Shown here: positions 33,567 through 45,108 of the stretch, one piece after another
Layout of the letters: each line of letters opens with the position of its first letter
How positions within the stretch are numbered: position 1 is the stretch's first letter
Assembly: GCA_021186555.1 (NCBI GenBank)
Contig: JAJKFL010000011.1
Span: 1,019,001 to 1,083,000, forward strand
Direction of reading: 5' to 3'
From: Reticulitermes speratus
Lineage: Eukaryota; Arthropoda; Insecta; Blattodea; Rhinotermitidae
DNA length: 64,000 nucleotides
Program-made: the position numbers and the translations under genes
Notes under the pieces: generated by a model
Told to the model about the DNA's origin: nothing
Seen by the model: the letters and a program-made list of their open reading frames with translations, nothing else
The model's database searches: none

Positions 33567-34468
33567 TCAAATAATAAAACCAACAAATGCACTATATTGA
33601 CCACTTTTATTATGGCCTATTTCCCCTCACCCTACACGTGTTTCGGAACTTTAAAGTTCCATCTTCAGGGGTTGTCGTGTGTTACCAATTATTCACATAT
33701 TAAAACAAATACACATTATGTACAATAGTCTGTTAAAGTATTAAAACCATAGGTAAATGAAGTTCAAAACTCTTTTAAAATTGTACGATATGTACTGTAG
33801 TCTATTAGAATCTTAAAATCTCACGTAAATGTATATTTAAAACCTGTTTTAAAAATGTATTTAAAAAATTTGTGGACTGTTCGTAATATTCACTTTTTTA
33901 CGTAACTACTGGCGTAGTTTTATACAACTCCGTATTCCATTTCTTGTGTGTTGTGATGCTTCTGTGCTGTGTTTTCAAGGCTGAAAACACAGCACAGAAG
34001 CATCACAACACACAAGAAATGGAATGTGCTGTGTTTTCAACGCTGAAAACACAGCCTTGAAAACACAGCACAGAAGCATCACAACACACAAGAAATGGAA
34101 TACGGAGTTGTATAAAACTACGCCAGTAGTTACGTAAAAAAGTGAATATTACGAACAGTCCACAAATGTTTTAAATACATTTTTAAAACAGGTTTTAAAT
34201 ATACATTTACGCGAGATTTTAAGATTCTAATAGACTACAGTACATATCGTACAATTTTAAAAGAGTTTTGAACTTCATTTACCTATGGATTTAATACTTT
34301 AACAGACTATTGTACATATAGTGTATTTGTTTTAATATGTGAATAATTGGTAACACACGACAACCCCTGAAGATGGAACTTTAAAGTTCCGAAACACGTG
34401 TAGGGTGAGGGGAAATAGGCCATAATAAAAGTGGTCAATATAGTGCATTCGTTGGTTTTATTATTTGA
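33567..34468. mobile_element. Fold-back (inverted-dimer) Penelope-like element, about 902 bp
   Basis: The two arms are nearly perfect inverted copies meeting near 34020. The outer ends read TCAAATAATAAAACCAAC on either strand. Near each outer end is a hammerhead-like motif, minus at 33634-33668 and plus at 34367-34402, pointing outward. The centre has a short nested repetition of 'gctgtgttttcaaggctg' and its inverse. The arms differ by few substitutions, so the inversion is young or has been maintained by gene conversion. Confidence 0.8.
34363..34406 (+). ncRNA. Hammerhead-ribozyme-like motif, best-formed copy
   Basis: The order is ACCC (34363-34366), CTGAAGA, one T, GGAACTTT/AAAGTTCC (fully paired, no unpaired loop as written), GAA, ACACGTGT (self-complementary), A, then GGGT, which pairs with ACCC. 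All three helices of a hammerhead can therefore be drawn, with helix III formed between two molecules or tandem copies. The extra T before the central stem is non-canonical but present in most of the copies here. The mirror copy is at 33630-33672 on the minus strand. Confidence 0.6.
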
Positions 34469-34861
34469 TTAAACAATGCACGGTGGTAATACTGTGAAAC
34501 TGGAATGACGTGTTCCTGCTGTCCCGGTATTTCTGCAAGACACTTCCGTTTCACCACTGTCTGTCTGCCTGCCGTAATTTTAGCAGACAGAAGCGTTCCA
34601 TTGTACCTCAGTTGATTCTTTTCCTCTACTTTTAATTTCGACAATCATTTGTATTGCCCACCTACATCTTTTCTACCTTTGAGCCTTTTGTCTTTAACTT
34701 CTAATTCAGAGCTCTTCGATATATTCTAATTATATCTAATGGTGGAAATAATCCCTTGTTATTGAACGGGAAATCATTTCTTTCGTACCTGCATCCCCCG
34801 TCCCTCTTCTTCCTTTATTTATACCTTTTGTACCACTCCCCTTTCTTTCCAAATTCTAATC

Positions 34862-35289
34862 CAGTGGTTCCCAAAGTGTGCTCCGCGGATCCCAAGGGAC
34901 CCGCGACCAGTTCCCAGGGGATCACTGGATACATTTCTGTAATGGCTACTTTGAAGTTTGTTTATTGTTTAATCAAAATAATAACGTTTTGTTAAAAATA
35001 ATCACGAAACTTCTTTAACTGACGACATGGTCATTTCGTATGAACTTTAAATATCTAATTAAGAAAACTCCTGCACCCACAAAGCGAGCGACAATCAGTT
35101 TAAGGTCAAATCATGCAATGCATTGTTACGTGTGCTACTGAATATAATCGAAGCTACCTAAAACCAGTTCTGACTTACAGATTTTTAATTTTGGATATTT
35201 GGATATTTACGTGAGCAAGGATGTGAGGATCCGTGGTTATTTTTCGAAGTCAAAAGGGGCCAGCGAGCAAAAACGTTTAGGAAATACTG
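34862..35289. mobile_element. hAT-type MITE
   Basis: The element begins CAGTGGTTCCCAAAG and ends in inverted CAGTATTTCCTAAAC. The flanking 8-bp duplications are TTCTAATC (34854-34861) and CTCTAATC (35290-35297), 7 of 8 identical. The ends and 8-bp target duplication are typical of hAT elements. No transposase. Confidence 0.82.
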
Positions 35290-35537
35290 CTCTAATCCAT
35301 GCTATGTTTACGCTGTATTACCTTATTTCTATCCTTCAGATGACACATTTTCAAATACAGAGCTGCGAGCAGTGTTAATACGTCAAAATTACATGTTTTA
35401 AAGGATATAATACACACACAGAGCCCCGCTACATGCGGCTACAAAAATTATTGTAACCTGAAAACGTCACTCTAATACCTCTTACCAAAATAACTCCATA
35501 ATTCTTGCCTTCATTCTAACCTTTACAGTTTTCTCCA

Positions 35538-35757
35538 AACCCTTTAAAGACTAACATTATACTTGAAGATTCAGTTCGTACCGCGCAGTAAACACACTCC
35601 CTCTCGGTTATAAAATCAGTTAGTGATGTATATGGAAGTAATGGCTGTGTGTTCTCAGATCCGTACAAAACACACAAATACACTTTGTGGGCAGAACGTA
35701 GAATTTTTAATGTTAATACTGGTGGTACATAAAGTAACCACCCGACTTTAAAAGATT
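35538..35757 (+). mobile_element. MITE family M114, single module
   Basis: The left end is AACCCTTTAAAGACTAACAT, then one module with 'gtaccgcgcagtaaacac' and 'gtgggcagaacgtagaat', and the right end ACTTTAAAAGATT. This is the clearest single-module copy and serves as the ancestral form. Confidence 0.82.
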
Positions 35758-36454
35758 ACAGGGTTTAACATTCCAAAATCCTACTCGTCTCCTTCATTGC
35801 ACAATTTGCATCAAAGCATCTCATTTGTATTCATCAGTCTTCTGATTCGAATCTGCAATTGGCAGTCTGATATCTCAATCCAACCTTTCGTTACTGTCCT
35901 CAGTCACTCAACCCGTAGCACGCGGGCAACATGCTGCCCACGACACAGTGTTATGTTGCCCGCGGAGAGATTTGAAGTGAGAAAACGTCTTTTAACCCTT
36001 TTTCTGGTAAGGCCAAGATAAAACGCCGAAGAAATAATGAAAACGTATTAGGTGTTCATTTATGAGGGCATATACTACGCTATCTTGAGTAGGAACTGCA
36101 TTCTAAAACATGTTACTTAAGGAAAGATAGAAGGAGGTGACGTGAAGACGAGGAATAAGAAGTAAGCAGCTACTTTGATGACCTTAAGAAAAGAGAGGGT
36201 ACTGTAAATTGAAAGAGGAAGCACTAGATCACCCTCTGTGGAGAACTCGCTTTGGAAGAGGCTACGGACCTGTCGTAAGACAGACTGCAGGATGAATGAA
36301 TATTACGTTACTAATTAATTTAATTAATGTGTGCTAAAATAGCTACACCGTAGCCCAGGTTTTGAATTTCATTTATAAATAAACGTTTCCTATTATTATC
36401 AGTATATTTTATTGCAAATTATGTAAAGAACTAAACAGTTAAAATTATACATAT
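35758..36454. other. Nothing recognised
   Basis: A short inverted phrase 'gggcaacatgctgccc' lies at about 35926 with a related 'gttgcccgc' at 35954. Otherwise no feature. Confidence 0.5.
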
Positions 36455-36630
36455 ACCACCCAGCCTCCTACACAATCGGTACCGGGTCTCTTTCCCTTGG
36501 GTAAAGCGGCCGGGGCGTGGAGTTGACCATCCACCCTCATCTAGTGCCAGGGTTAAAGAAAGAGTAGAGCTATACCTCTACTCCCCCTCTGGACCTTCGT
36601 GGCCTGTTCTAGGTAGAACTTTACTTCACT
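36455..36630 (+). mobile_element. Type A SINE, 3' part
   Basis: It starts at 'acccagcctcctacacaatc' and runs through 'gggtctctttcccttgggta', 'gccggggcgtggagttgacc' and 'ggttaaagaaagagtagagc' to 'tggcctgttctaggtag'. Its tail leads straight into the 12-bp minisatellite. Confidence 0.8.
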
Positions 36631-36642
36631 TACTTTCACTTC

Positions 36643-36890
36643 TATGTACACTTATATGTACACTTATATGTACACTTATATGTACACTTATATGTACACT
36701 TATATGTACACTTATATGTACACTTCTATGTACACTTCTATGTACACTTCTATGTACACTTATATGTACACTTATATGTACACTTATATGTACACTTATA
36801 AGTACACTTATATGTACACTTATATGTACACTTATATGTACACTTATATGTACACTTATATGTACACTTATATGTACACTTATATGTACA
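36643..36890. repeat. Minisatellite, 12 bp x 20
   Basis: The unit is 'tatgtacacttatatgtaca'-type, i.e. repeated 'atgtacacttat', with a block of 'cttc' variants in the middle. It begins in the SINE tail, which may have seeded it. Confidence 0.95.
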
Positions 36891-36973
36891 GTCATTCATT
36901 CTTCATTCTGTGTATTGAATTTCATGTTGCCCGCAGGCAGACCAAAGTTTGTCAAAGCTGCCCGCACCACATA

Positions 36974-37985
36974 TAAAGTTAAGCAGGCCTGCTGTGTGAG
37001 ATACTTAGGCTATGCCACGACTAACTTGCTCTCCATTTCGGCGTACTGACGTCATGTTATCTCATCTGACAATACAAAGTTAAGCAGGCCTGCTGTGTGA
37101 GATACTTAGGCTATGCCACAACTAACGTGCTCTCCATTTCGACGTACTGACGTCATGTTATCTCATCTGACAATACAAAGTTAAGCAGGCCTGCTGTGTG
37201 AGATACTTAGGCTATGCCACGACTAACTTGCTCTCCATTTCGACGTACTGACGTCATGTTATCTCATCTGACAATACAAAGTTAAGCAGGCCTGCTGTGT
37301 GAGATACTTAGGCTATGCCACGACTAACTTGCTCTCCATTTCGACGTACTGACGTCATGTTATCTCATCTGACAATACAAAGTTAAGCAGGCCTGCTGTG
37401 TGAGATACTTAGGCTATGCCACGACTAACTTGCTCTCCATTTCGGCGTACTGACGTCATGTTATCTCATCTGACAATACAAAGTTAAGCAGGCCTGCTGT
37501 GTGAGATACTTAGGCTATGCCACGACTAACTTGCTCTCCATTTCGGCGTACTGACGTCATGTTATCTCATCTGACAATACAAAGTTAAGCAGGCCTGCTG
37601 TGTGAGATACTTAGGCTATGCCACGACTAACTTGCTCTCCATTTCGGCGTACTGACGTCATGTTATCTCATCTGACAATACAAAGTTAAGCAGGCCTGCT
37701 GTGTGAGATACTTAGGCTATGCCACGACTAACTTGCTCTCCATTTCGGCGTACTGACGTCATGTTATCTCATCTGACAATACAAAGTTAAGCAGGCCTGC
37801 TGTGTGAGATACTTAGGCTATGCCACGACTAACTTGCTCTCCATTTCGGCGTACTGACGTCATGTTATCTCATCTGACAATACAAAGTTAAGCAGGCCTG
37901 CTGTGTGAGATACTTAGGCTATGCCACGACTAACTTGCTCTCCATTTCGACGTACTGACGTCATGTTATCTCATCTGACAATAAA
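36974..37985. repeat. 101-bp satellite, 10 copies, each with a TGACGTCA site
   Basis: Nearly identical 101-bp units start with 'aatacaaagttaagcaggcc' and include 'gatacttaggctatgccac' and 'gtactgacgtcatgttatc'. Each unit contains the palindrome TGACGTCA, the consensus cAMP-response element. Copies differ mainly by cgg/cga before TACTGACG. Confidence 0.95.
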
Positions 37986-38734
37986 AAAGCTAACATCTGA
38001 AATCTGAAAAGCTTCATCACACAGCTCCTTCCAATAGCGACATTCTGAGAGCTCGGTCGGTACAGCAGTCAGTTATGTTTATACGAGTTGAAGTTCTTAA
38101 CAGTGATGAGTATTAATATGTGACATCGTGTAGTTTGGTACATGGGTACGAACAATTTGGACGCACCAGCTGCCTCCATCTTCTATACTGAACATGCAGA
38201 CAACAAGTTCTTCCGAAATATGGTGTCAATACACGAAATCAAAAGGCGTGATATCCCACAGAAGTTTAATCTCAGTTAAGTTTGGTAAGTATTAGTCATT
38301 TAATTGAAGATTACTGCTTACTGGGATGTGACACCGTGTACTTTGATAACAGACAGCAGGTTCCTGCGAAACATTCATATGTATTCACCAAATTACCTGA
38401 CGTCACAGTAACTTCCAAAGGCACTGCTATTTGAGCCTCAAACCTCTGAGTAATAGCTTTCTGAAGGCTGGTTTTTGCAAAGGCGCAGTAAGCTGTAGGG
38501 ACAGCTGTGGTGCCTAGCCGGCGGTGCAGTGCCTTGACACATTTTCAGGAACGTGTCTTGGACGCCTTTTCAGGAATTTCCTCCATCGAACTGTTTATCC
38601 ACCGCTTACAATATGTCACATTCGATGCGAGTTCTGGTAATTCAATTTCGTGTAGAGAAGTTAACTGCCAATATAAGGACTGGAATACTACTGAAAATAA
38701 TTTTCATTTTCTTATTGAGAGTGTCAGCGCGGGG

Positions 38735-40340
38735 AAGGTAAAAGTTGGTGACTATACGTCACACAGTTGAGGGCGGAGGTTCTACGTCTTTAATAAATAC
38801 TAGTTCTGCCCACACAGTGCATTTATGTATTTTGTATGAATGTCAAAACAAACAGCGATTATTTCACTGTACAGCATTAACTGACTGGTTTGTATAACTG
38901 AGACGGAGTGTGTTTACTGCGCGGTACGGACTGTATTTATGTGTTTTGTGTGGATCTCAGAACAAACAGCGATTATTTCACTGTACAGCATTAACTGACT
39001 GGTTTGTATAACTGAGACGGAGTGTGTTTACTGCGCGATACGGACTGTATTTATGTGTTTTGTGTGGATCTCAGAACAAACAGCGATTATTTCACTGTAC
39101 AACATTAACTGACTGGTTTGTATAACTGAGACGGAGTGTGTTTACTGCGCGGTACGGACTGTATTTATGTGTTTTGTGTGGATCTCAGAACAAACAGCGA
39201 TTATTTCACTGTACAGCATTAACTGACTGGTTTGTATAACTGAGACGGAGTGTGTTTACTGTGCGGTACGGACTGTATTTATGTGTTTTGTGTGGATCTC
39301 AGAACAAACAGCGATTATTTCACTGTACAGCATTAACTGACTGGTTTGTATAACTGAGACGGAGTGTGTTTACTGTGCGGTACGGACTGTATTTATGTGT
39401 TTTGTGTGGATCTCAGAACAAACAGCGATTATTTCACTGTACAACATTAACTGACTGGTTTGTATAACTGAGACGGAGTGTGTTTACTGTGCGGTACGGA
39501 CTGTATTTATGTGTTTTGTGTGGATCTCAGAACAAACAGCGATTATTTCACTGTACAACATTAACTGACTGGTTTGTATAACTGAGACGGAGTGTGTTTA
39601 CTGTGCGGTACGGACTGTATTTATGTGTTTTGTGTGGATCTCAGAACAAACAGCGATTATTTCACTGTACAGCATTAACTGACTGGTTTGTATAACTGAG
39701 ACGGAGTGTGTTTACTGCGCGGTACGGACTGTATTTATGTGTTTTGTGTGGATCTCAGAACAAACAGCGATTATTTCACTGTACAGCATTAACTGACTGG
39801 TTTGTATAACTGAGACGGAGTGTGTTTACTGCGCGGTACGAACTGTATTTATGTGTTTTGTGTGGATCTCAGAACAAACAGCGATTATTTCACTGTACAG
39901 CATTAACTGACTGGTTTGTATAACTGAGACGGAGTGTGTTTACTGCGCGGTACGGACTGTATTTACGTGTTTTGTGTGGATCTCAGAATAAACAGCGATT
40001 ATTTCACTGTACAACATTAACTGACTGGTTTGTATAACTGAGACGGAGTGTGTTTACTGCGCGGTACGGACTGTATTTACGTGTTTTGTGTGGATCTCAG
40101 AACAAACAGCGATTATTTCACTGTACAACATTAACTGACTGGTTTGTATAACTGAGACGGAGTGTGTTTACTGCGCGGTACGGACTGTATTTACGTGTTT
40201 TGTGTGGATCTCAGAACAAACAGCGATTATTTCACTGTACAACATTAACTGACTGGTTTGTGTAACTGAGACGGAGTGTGTTTACTGCGCGGCATCTTTA
40301 AATATAATTCAAATTAAGTTTATTCCTTTAAAAGTTAATA
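38735..40340 (-). mobile_element. MITE family M114 with expanded array, reverse orientation
   Basis: About 13 modules of 114 bp (38810-40297) lie between the family's right flank ('ctgcccacacagtg', 38735-38815) and left flank ('ctttaaatataattc' … CCTTTAAAAG, to about 40340). Module variants C/T at the 'ctgcgcggtac' site cluster in consecutive copies. Confidence 0.85.
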
Positions 40341-40413
40341 TAGTGGAACTGATACAGATAGGACTCAAAGGTCTACTGGAATGTGACCTTGTGTTGTTAC
40401 GTGAGTGCTACCC

Positions 40414-40449
40414 GACGTTTCGAAAGATCGTGACTATTTGATATTCAAG
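40414..40449 (-). ncRNA. Hammerhead-like core, degenerate
   Basis: TTGAATA … TTTCGAAACGTC on the minus strand. The stem no longer pairs. 'gtctactggaatgtgacc' to the left is the family's edge phrase. Confidence 0.3.
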
Positions 40450-41160
40450 GGTCAAGCAGTAAAATAAAGTCTTGTAGACGAAGAAATCACAAACATTTGA
40501 AATGTCAGGAACCACTCACCCAGAGACACGGCGTCACATCCTGGACGATACGAATCTCAGCAACACAGCTGTGATAACCTCAGATCTTGCAGAATGCGTG
40601 TGTGTTGACGGGGTTCGTATCGGTAAAAAGTGCGCGGTAATGCCATATAATTGTATGCGAAATATAGCCAGCTCACAAAACGAACAGAAATCAATATCTT
40701 GGCCTACAAAGCAGTAACCTTATTTAGGAGGCTACTAACACCACTAACGACACTAATGGAGTGGGTAATAGAACATATGAAATTATATATTTATGGGTAG
40801 CTAAATTACTTGATTCAATTTTTTAATTAGAAAATCTAGACATTTTTACCAAATGTGTTATTACAGGTCTACTGAATTTCGCGGTACAGCAAACTAAATT
40901 TGCCTCGAATTTATATGTGGGTTTCACAGATAACTAACATTTCTACCTTAATGGCTCCATAAGGGAACTGTTAACAGCTGTCTAAGCAACACAACCGGCG
41001 AAATTACAGCGCTGCACCAAGAAAAAAAGTGACGTCACAATACGTTAGTAACAAATACGTACGTTGACATACGCCGTCAAAATAAACACATCAGGTTTTA
41101 CAACCTTTTAATAAATCTCCAAAATATTTCGATCAATATAGACTGTCATCACGGATACGT
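40450..41160. other. Nothing recognised
   Basis: Short open frames without recognisable content. Confidence 0.5.
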
Positions 41161-41167
41161 TTACGGG

Positions 41168-41311
41168 TGGACATGTGGTGGACATGTGGTGAACATGTGG
41201 TGGACATGTGGTGGACATGTGGTGGACATGTGGTGGACATGTGGTGGACATGTGGTGGACATGTGGTGGACATGTGGTGGACATGTGGTGGACATGTGGT
41301 GGACATGTGGT
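41168..41311. repeat. Minisatellite, 11 bp x 13
   Basis: The unit is GGACATGTGGT. The 33-bp triple period keeps frames open in all readings (MWWTCGGHVVD-type), which is not a protein signal. Confidence 0.96.
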
Positions 41312-41749
41312 CCTTCCAAGGCTTACATAATACACAGAAAGTTAAAGTGCGTACACACAGTTCACATAAAGTACAGAACATCTGTACATCATCCATTCAC
41401 AATTACGTGTTATGTGATTTCTTTATCTATAAATATATTATTTATTTATTGAGATCCAAATGCTCTCAAAATTACTATAATTTCAACTTCTCGTTTCAAG
41501 TATCAATACATAGCTTATTATCATCATATTAATATCATATTATCATCTTCACGATATATCAACCCACATGTCGATGTAACAATTGATATAAAATTTTGAT
41601 CATTATACATACCCAGAAATAAAGTATTGGGGTAGAGAGTACCTACATTTTACGTGAACTGTATGTACATAATTTATTTTTTATGACGCTGTATTGTGTG
41701 TAGTACATAGTTATGTAAGCCTTCGTAATATCACTTGATGACACGCCAA

Positions 41750-41795
41750 TGTCTCCCTGATGACGATTTGTTTTGATCGAAACATGTTGGAAATT
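41750..41795 (+). ncRNA. Hammerhead-like motif, second family
   Basis: TCC precedes CTGATGA (41757-41763), then one C, a stem GATT/GATC, GAA, ACATGT (self-complementary, 41782-41787), T, and GGA, which pairs with TCC. A related but weaker copy is at 56591-56621. Confidence 0.5.
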
Positions 41796-41837
41796 TATTA
41801 GAGGGTGTTATTGGTTTAAGTGTAATAGCCTATAGAA

Positions 41838-44013
41838 GTGCATAGTAATAACAATTTGTTTATGTGTAATATAGAAGTGCACAGTAATAACAATTTGTTT
41901 ATGTGTAATATAGAAGTGCATAGTAATAACAATTTGTTTATGTGTAATATAGAAGTGCACAGTAATAACAATTTGTTTATGTGTAATATAGGAGTGCACA
42001 GTAATAACAATTTGTTTATGTGTAATATAGAAGTGCACAGTAATAACAATTTGTTTATGTGTAATATAGAAGTGTACAGTAATAACAATTTGTTTATGTG
42101 TAATATAGAAGTGCACAGTAATAACAATTTGTTTATGTGTAATATAGAAGTGCACAGTAATAACAATTTATTTATGTGTAATATAGAAGTGCACAGTAAT
42201 AACAATTTATGTGTAATATAGAAGTGTACAGTAATAACAATTTGTTTATGTGTAATATAGAAGTGCACAGTAATAACAATTTGTTTATGTGTAATATAGA
42301 AGTGTACAGTAATAACAATTTGTTTATGTGTAATATAGAAGTGCACAGTAATAACAATTTATTTATGTGTAATATAGAAGTGCACAGTAATAACAATTTA
42401 TGTGTAATATAGAAGTGTACAGTAATAACAATTTGTTTATGTGTAATATAGAAGTGTACAGTAATAACAATTTGTTTATGTGTAATATAGAAGTGCACAG
42501 TAATAACAATTTGTTTATGTGTAATATAGAAGTGTACAGTAATAACAATTTGTTTATGTGTAATATAGAAGTGCACAGTAATAACAATTTATTTATGTGT
42601 AATATAGAAGTGCACAGTAATAACAATTTATGTGTAATATAGAAGTGTACAGTAATAACAATTTGTTTATGTGTAATATAGAAGTGTACAGTAATAACAA
42701 TTTGTTTATGTGTAATATAGAGTGCACAGTAATAACAATTTATGTGTAATATAGAAGTGTACAGTAATAACAATTTGTTTATGTGTAATATAGAAGTGTA
42801 CAGTAATAACAATTTGTTTATGTGTAATATAGAAGTGTACAGTAATAACAATTTGTTTATGTGTAATATAGAAGTGTACAGTAATAACAATTTGTTTATG
42901 TGTAATATAGAAGTGCACAGTAATAACAATTTGTTTATGTGTAATATAGAAGTGTACAGTAATAACAATTTGTTTATGTGTAATATAGAAGTGTACAGTA
43001 ATAACAATTTGTTTATGTGTAATATAGAAGTGTACAGTAATAAAAATTTGTTTATGTGTAATATAGAAGTGTACAGTAATAACAATTTGTTTATGTGTAA
43101 TATAGAAGTGTACAGTAATAACAATTTGTTTATGTGTAATATAGAAGTGCACAGTAATAACAATTTGTTTATGTGTAATATAGAAGTGTACAGTAATAAC
43201 AATTTGTTTATGTGTAATATAGAAGTGTACAGTAATAACAATTTGTTTATGTGTAATATAGAAGTGTACAGTAATAAAAATTTGTTTATGTGTAATATAG
43301 AAGTGTACAGTAATAACAATTTGTTTATGTGTAATATAGGAGTGCACAGTAATAATAATTTGTTTATGTGTAATATAGAAGTGTACAGTAATAACAATTT
43401 GTTTATGTGTAATATAGAAGTGTACAGTAATAACAATTTGTTTATGTGTAATATAGAAGTGTACAGTAATAACAATTTGTTTATGTGTAATATAGAAGTG
43501 TACAGTAATAACAATTTGTTTATGTGTAATATAGAAGTGTACAGTAATAACAATTTGTTTATGTGTAATATAGAAGTGTACAGTAATAACAATTTGTTTA
43601 TGTGTAATATAGGAGTGCACAGTAATAATAATTTGTTTATGTGTAATATAGAAGTGTACAGTAATAACAATTTGTTTATGTGTAATATAGGAGTGCACAG
43701 TAATAATAATTTGTTTATGTGTAATATAGAAGTGTACAGTAATAACAATTTGTTTATGTGTAATATAGGAGTGCACAGTAATAATAATTTGTTTATGTGT
43801 AATATAGAAGTGCACAGTAATAACAATTTATGTGTAATATAGAAGTGTACAGTAATAACAATTTGTTTATGTGTAATATAGGAGTGCACAGTAATAATAA
43901 TTTGTTTATGTGTAATATAGAAGTGCACAGTAATAACAATTTATGTGTAATATAGAAGTGTACAGTAATAACAATTTGTTTATGTGTAATATAGAAGTGT
44001 ACAGTAATAACAA
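41838..44013. repeat. Minisatellite, 39 bp x about 56
   Basis: The unit contains 'gtgtaatatagaagtgcac', 'agtaataacaatttgttt' and 'at'. Variants: gca/gta in the middle, gaa/gga, aac/aat/aaa, and a shortened unit lacking 'gttt'. Its 13-codon period leaves frames of up to 521 codons open on both strands at once. The shortened units shift frame and explain where those frames break. It begins 40 bp after a hammerhead-like motif. Confidence 0.97.
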
Positions 44014-44129
44014 TTAAACGATTTAAAAATATAGGATATGTTTGCCCCATAAATTAATTGCAGTGTCATATGTTTGCTCCCTTTCACAATGCATTTCCAG
44101 CCTGTGGTGTTCCCTCACAATAAGCTTCA

Positions 44130-44420
44130 CGTAACGTGCACAGTTACGTGACGCGAGGCACAGTGTGGACACGTCTAAATATTTTCAAGGCACTACGTAG
44201 CCTCGCGTTCCTACCTCACTGAAGGGGATAGCTGTTAAAGGGGAGAGAGATCTGGCGGCGCCAGCCCGCTATCGCCCCGACGCTGCCCCTATCTGGTCGG
44301 CCAACCCGCAATGCAGTAGCTACTGACGTCATCCTACGCCGGGCGAGGTCGACCGACAGACGCATGACGACAGACCTCTATACAGGCCGCTAAGACGGTC
44401 CTTCTGTCTAACTGGATACT
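44130..44420 (-). promoter_or_regulatory. Speculative distal first exon or promoter of para
   Basis: This GC-rich, non-repeat patch lies in otherwise AT-rich repeat DNA. It contains TGACGTCA (about 44325), 'ctggcggcgccagcccgc' and, on the minus strand, CAGTGAG followed by GTAGGA, which could serve as a splice donor at about 44213. An upstream non-coding exon is needed because of the acceptor at 18171. The link is only inferred. Confidence 0.2.
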
Positions 44421-44739
44421 TGTTTATGTTGCAGTAATACATACATGCAGCCCGCAATACACGCAGTCGTAGTCACATCCAGCATAAAACTATGCTTAAC
44501 CGCCTTAACGAGGCTTTTCAGCTTCACAAGTTACACGGCGTTATATGAGACGAAGACATTTGAATTATGGGTGGACCGGAATCTGAAAGGAGGCGATCGT
44601 GATGTACACGAAGGCAATATAATGATGACATTCGGCTATTAAGATTAGAGAAACCCTCAGACACTTGACATAGGATTGCCTTGGCCCGGCCGGGACTCGA
44701 ATAGCGTACCTCAAAAATGCTAGTCTGAACGTTGTCACT

Positions 44740-44865
44740 ATTTTCTATTTCAGGCTTCCTCCGCGATGTTGATGAAATCTGTTGTCTTCTGGGTAATTAC
44801 ACGGCGTCGTGTGATAATTATTTACCGACGTTTCGGGACAACGTATCGATCCCATCTTCACGGGT
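44740..44865 (-). mobile_element. Penelope-like remnant with hammerhead-like motif
   Basis: The minus-strand motif 44827-44861 reads GTGAAGA, T, stem GGGA/TCCC, GAAACGTC. To the left is 'tcttctgggtaattacacgg', the shared edge phrase. C3 of the core is changed to G, which should abolish activity. Confidence 0.5.
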
Positions 44866-44922
44866 CAAAATTCCGAGTAGGAAAGTTGTCACTATTTATA
44901 TGTTCTTAATAAGAATTTATAA

Positions 44923-45100
44923 CACGGGCGTCCAACCTTTGTACGGCGAAGGGCCACATCCATTATTGTGGGCTTGTTCGCGGGCCGCCCGTGGAAAAAC
45001 AACAATTCATGGTATACCGAATCGCCAAAATTATTGTGTAATTTTTATAGTACACACATAATTTAAAACGTGGCTGCGGGCCGCGGGTTGGAGACCCATG
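44923..45100. mobile_element. Small hAT-type MITE
   Basis: The ends are CACGGGCGTCCAACC and inverted CATGGGTCTCCAACC, with flanking 8-bp duplications ATTTATAA (44915-44922) and ATTTAGAA (45101-45108), 7 of 8 identical. GC-rich interior, 178 bp, non-coding. Confidence 0.8.
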
Positions 45101-45108
45101 ATTTAGAA

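Noticed and set aside
42363-43928. 521-codon open frame on the minus strand (and 366 codons on plus)
   Set aside because: It lies wholly in the 39-bp tandem array. The unit is 13 codons with no stop in several frames on both strands, so length alone means nothing.
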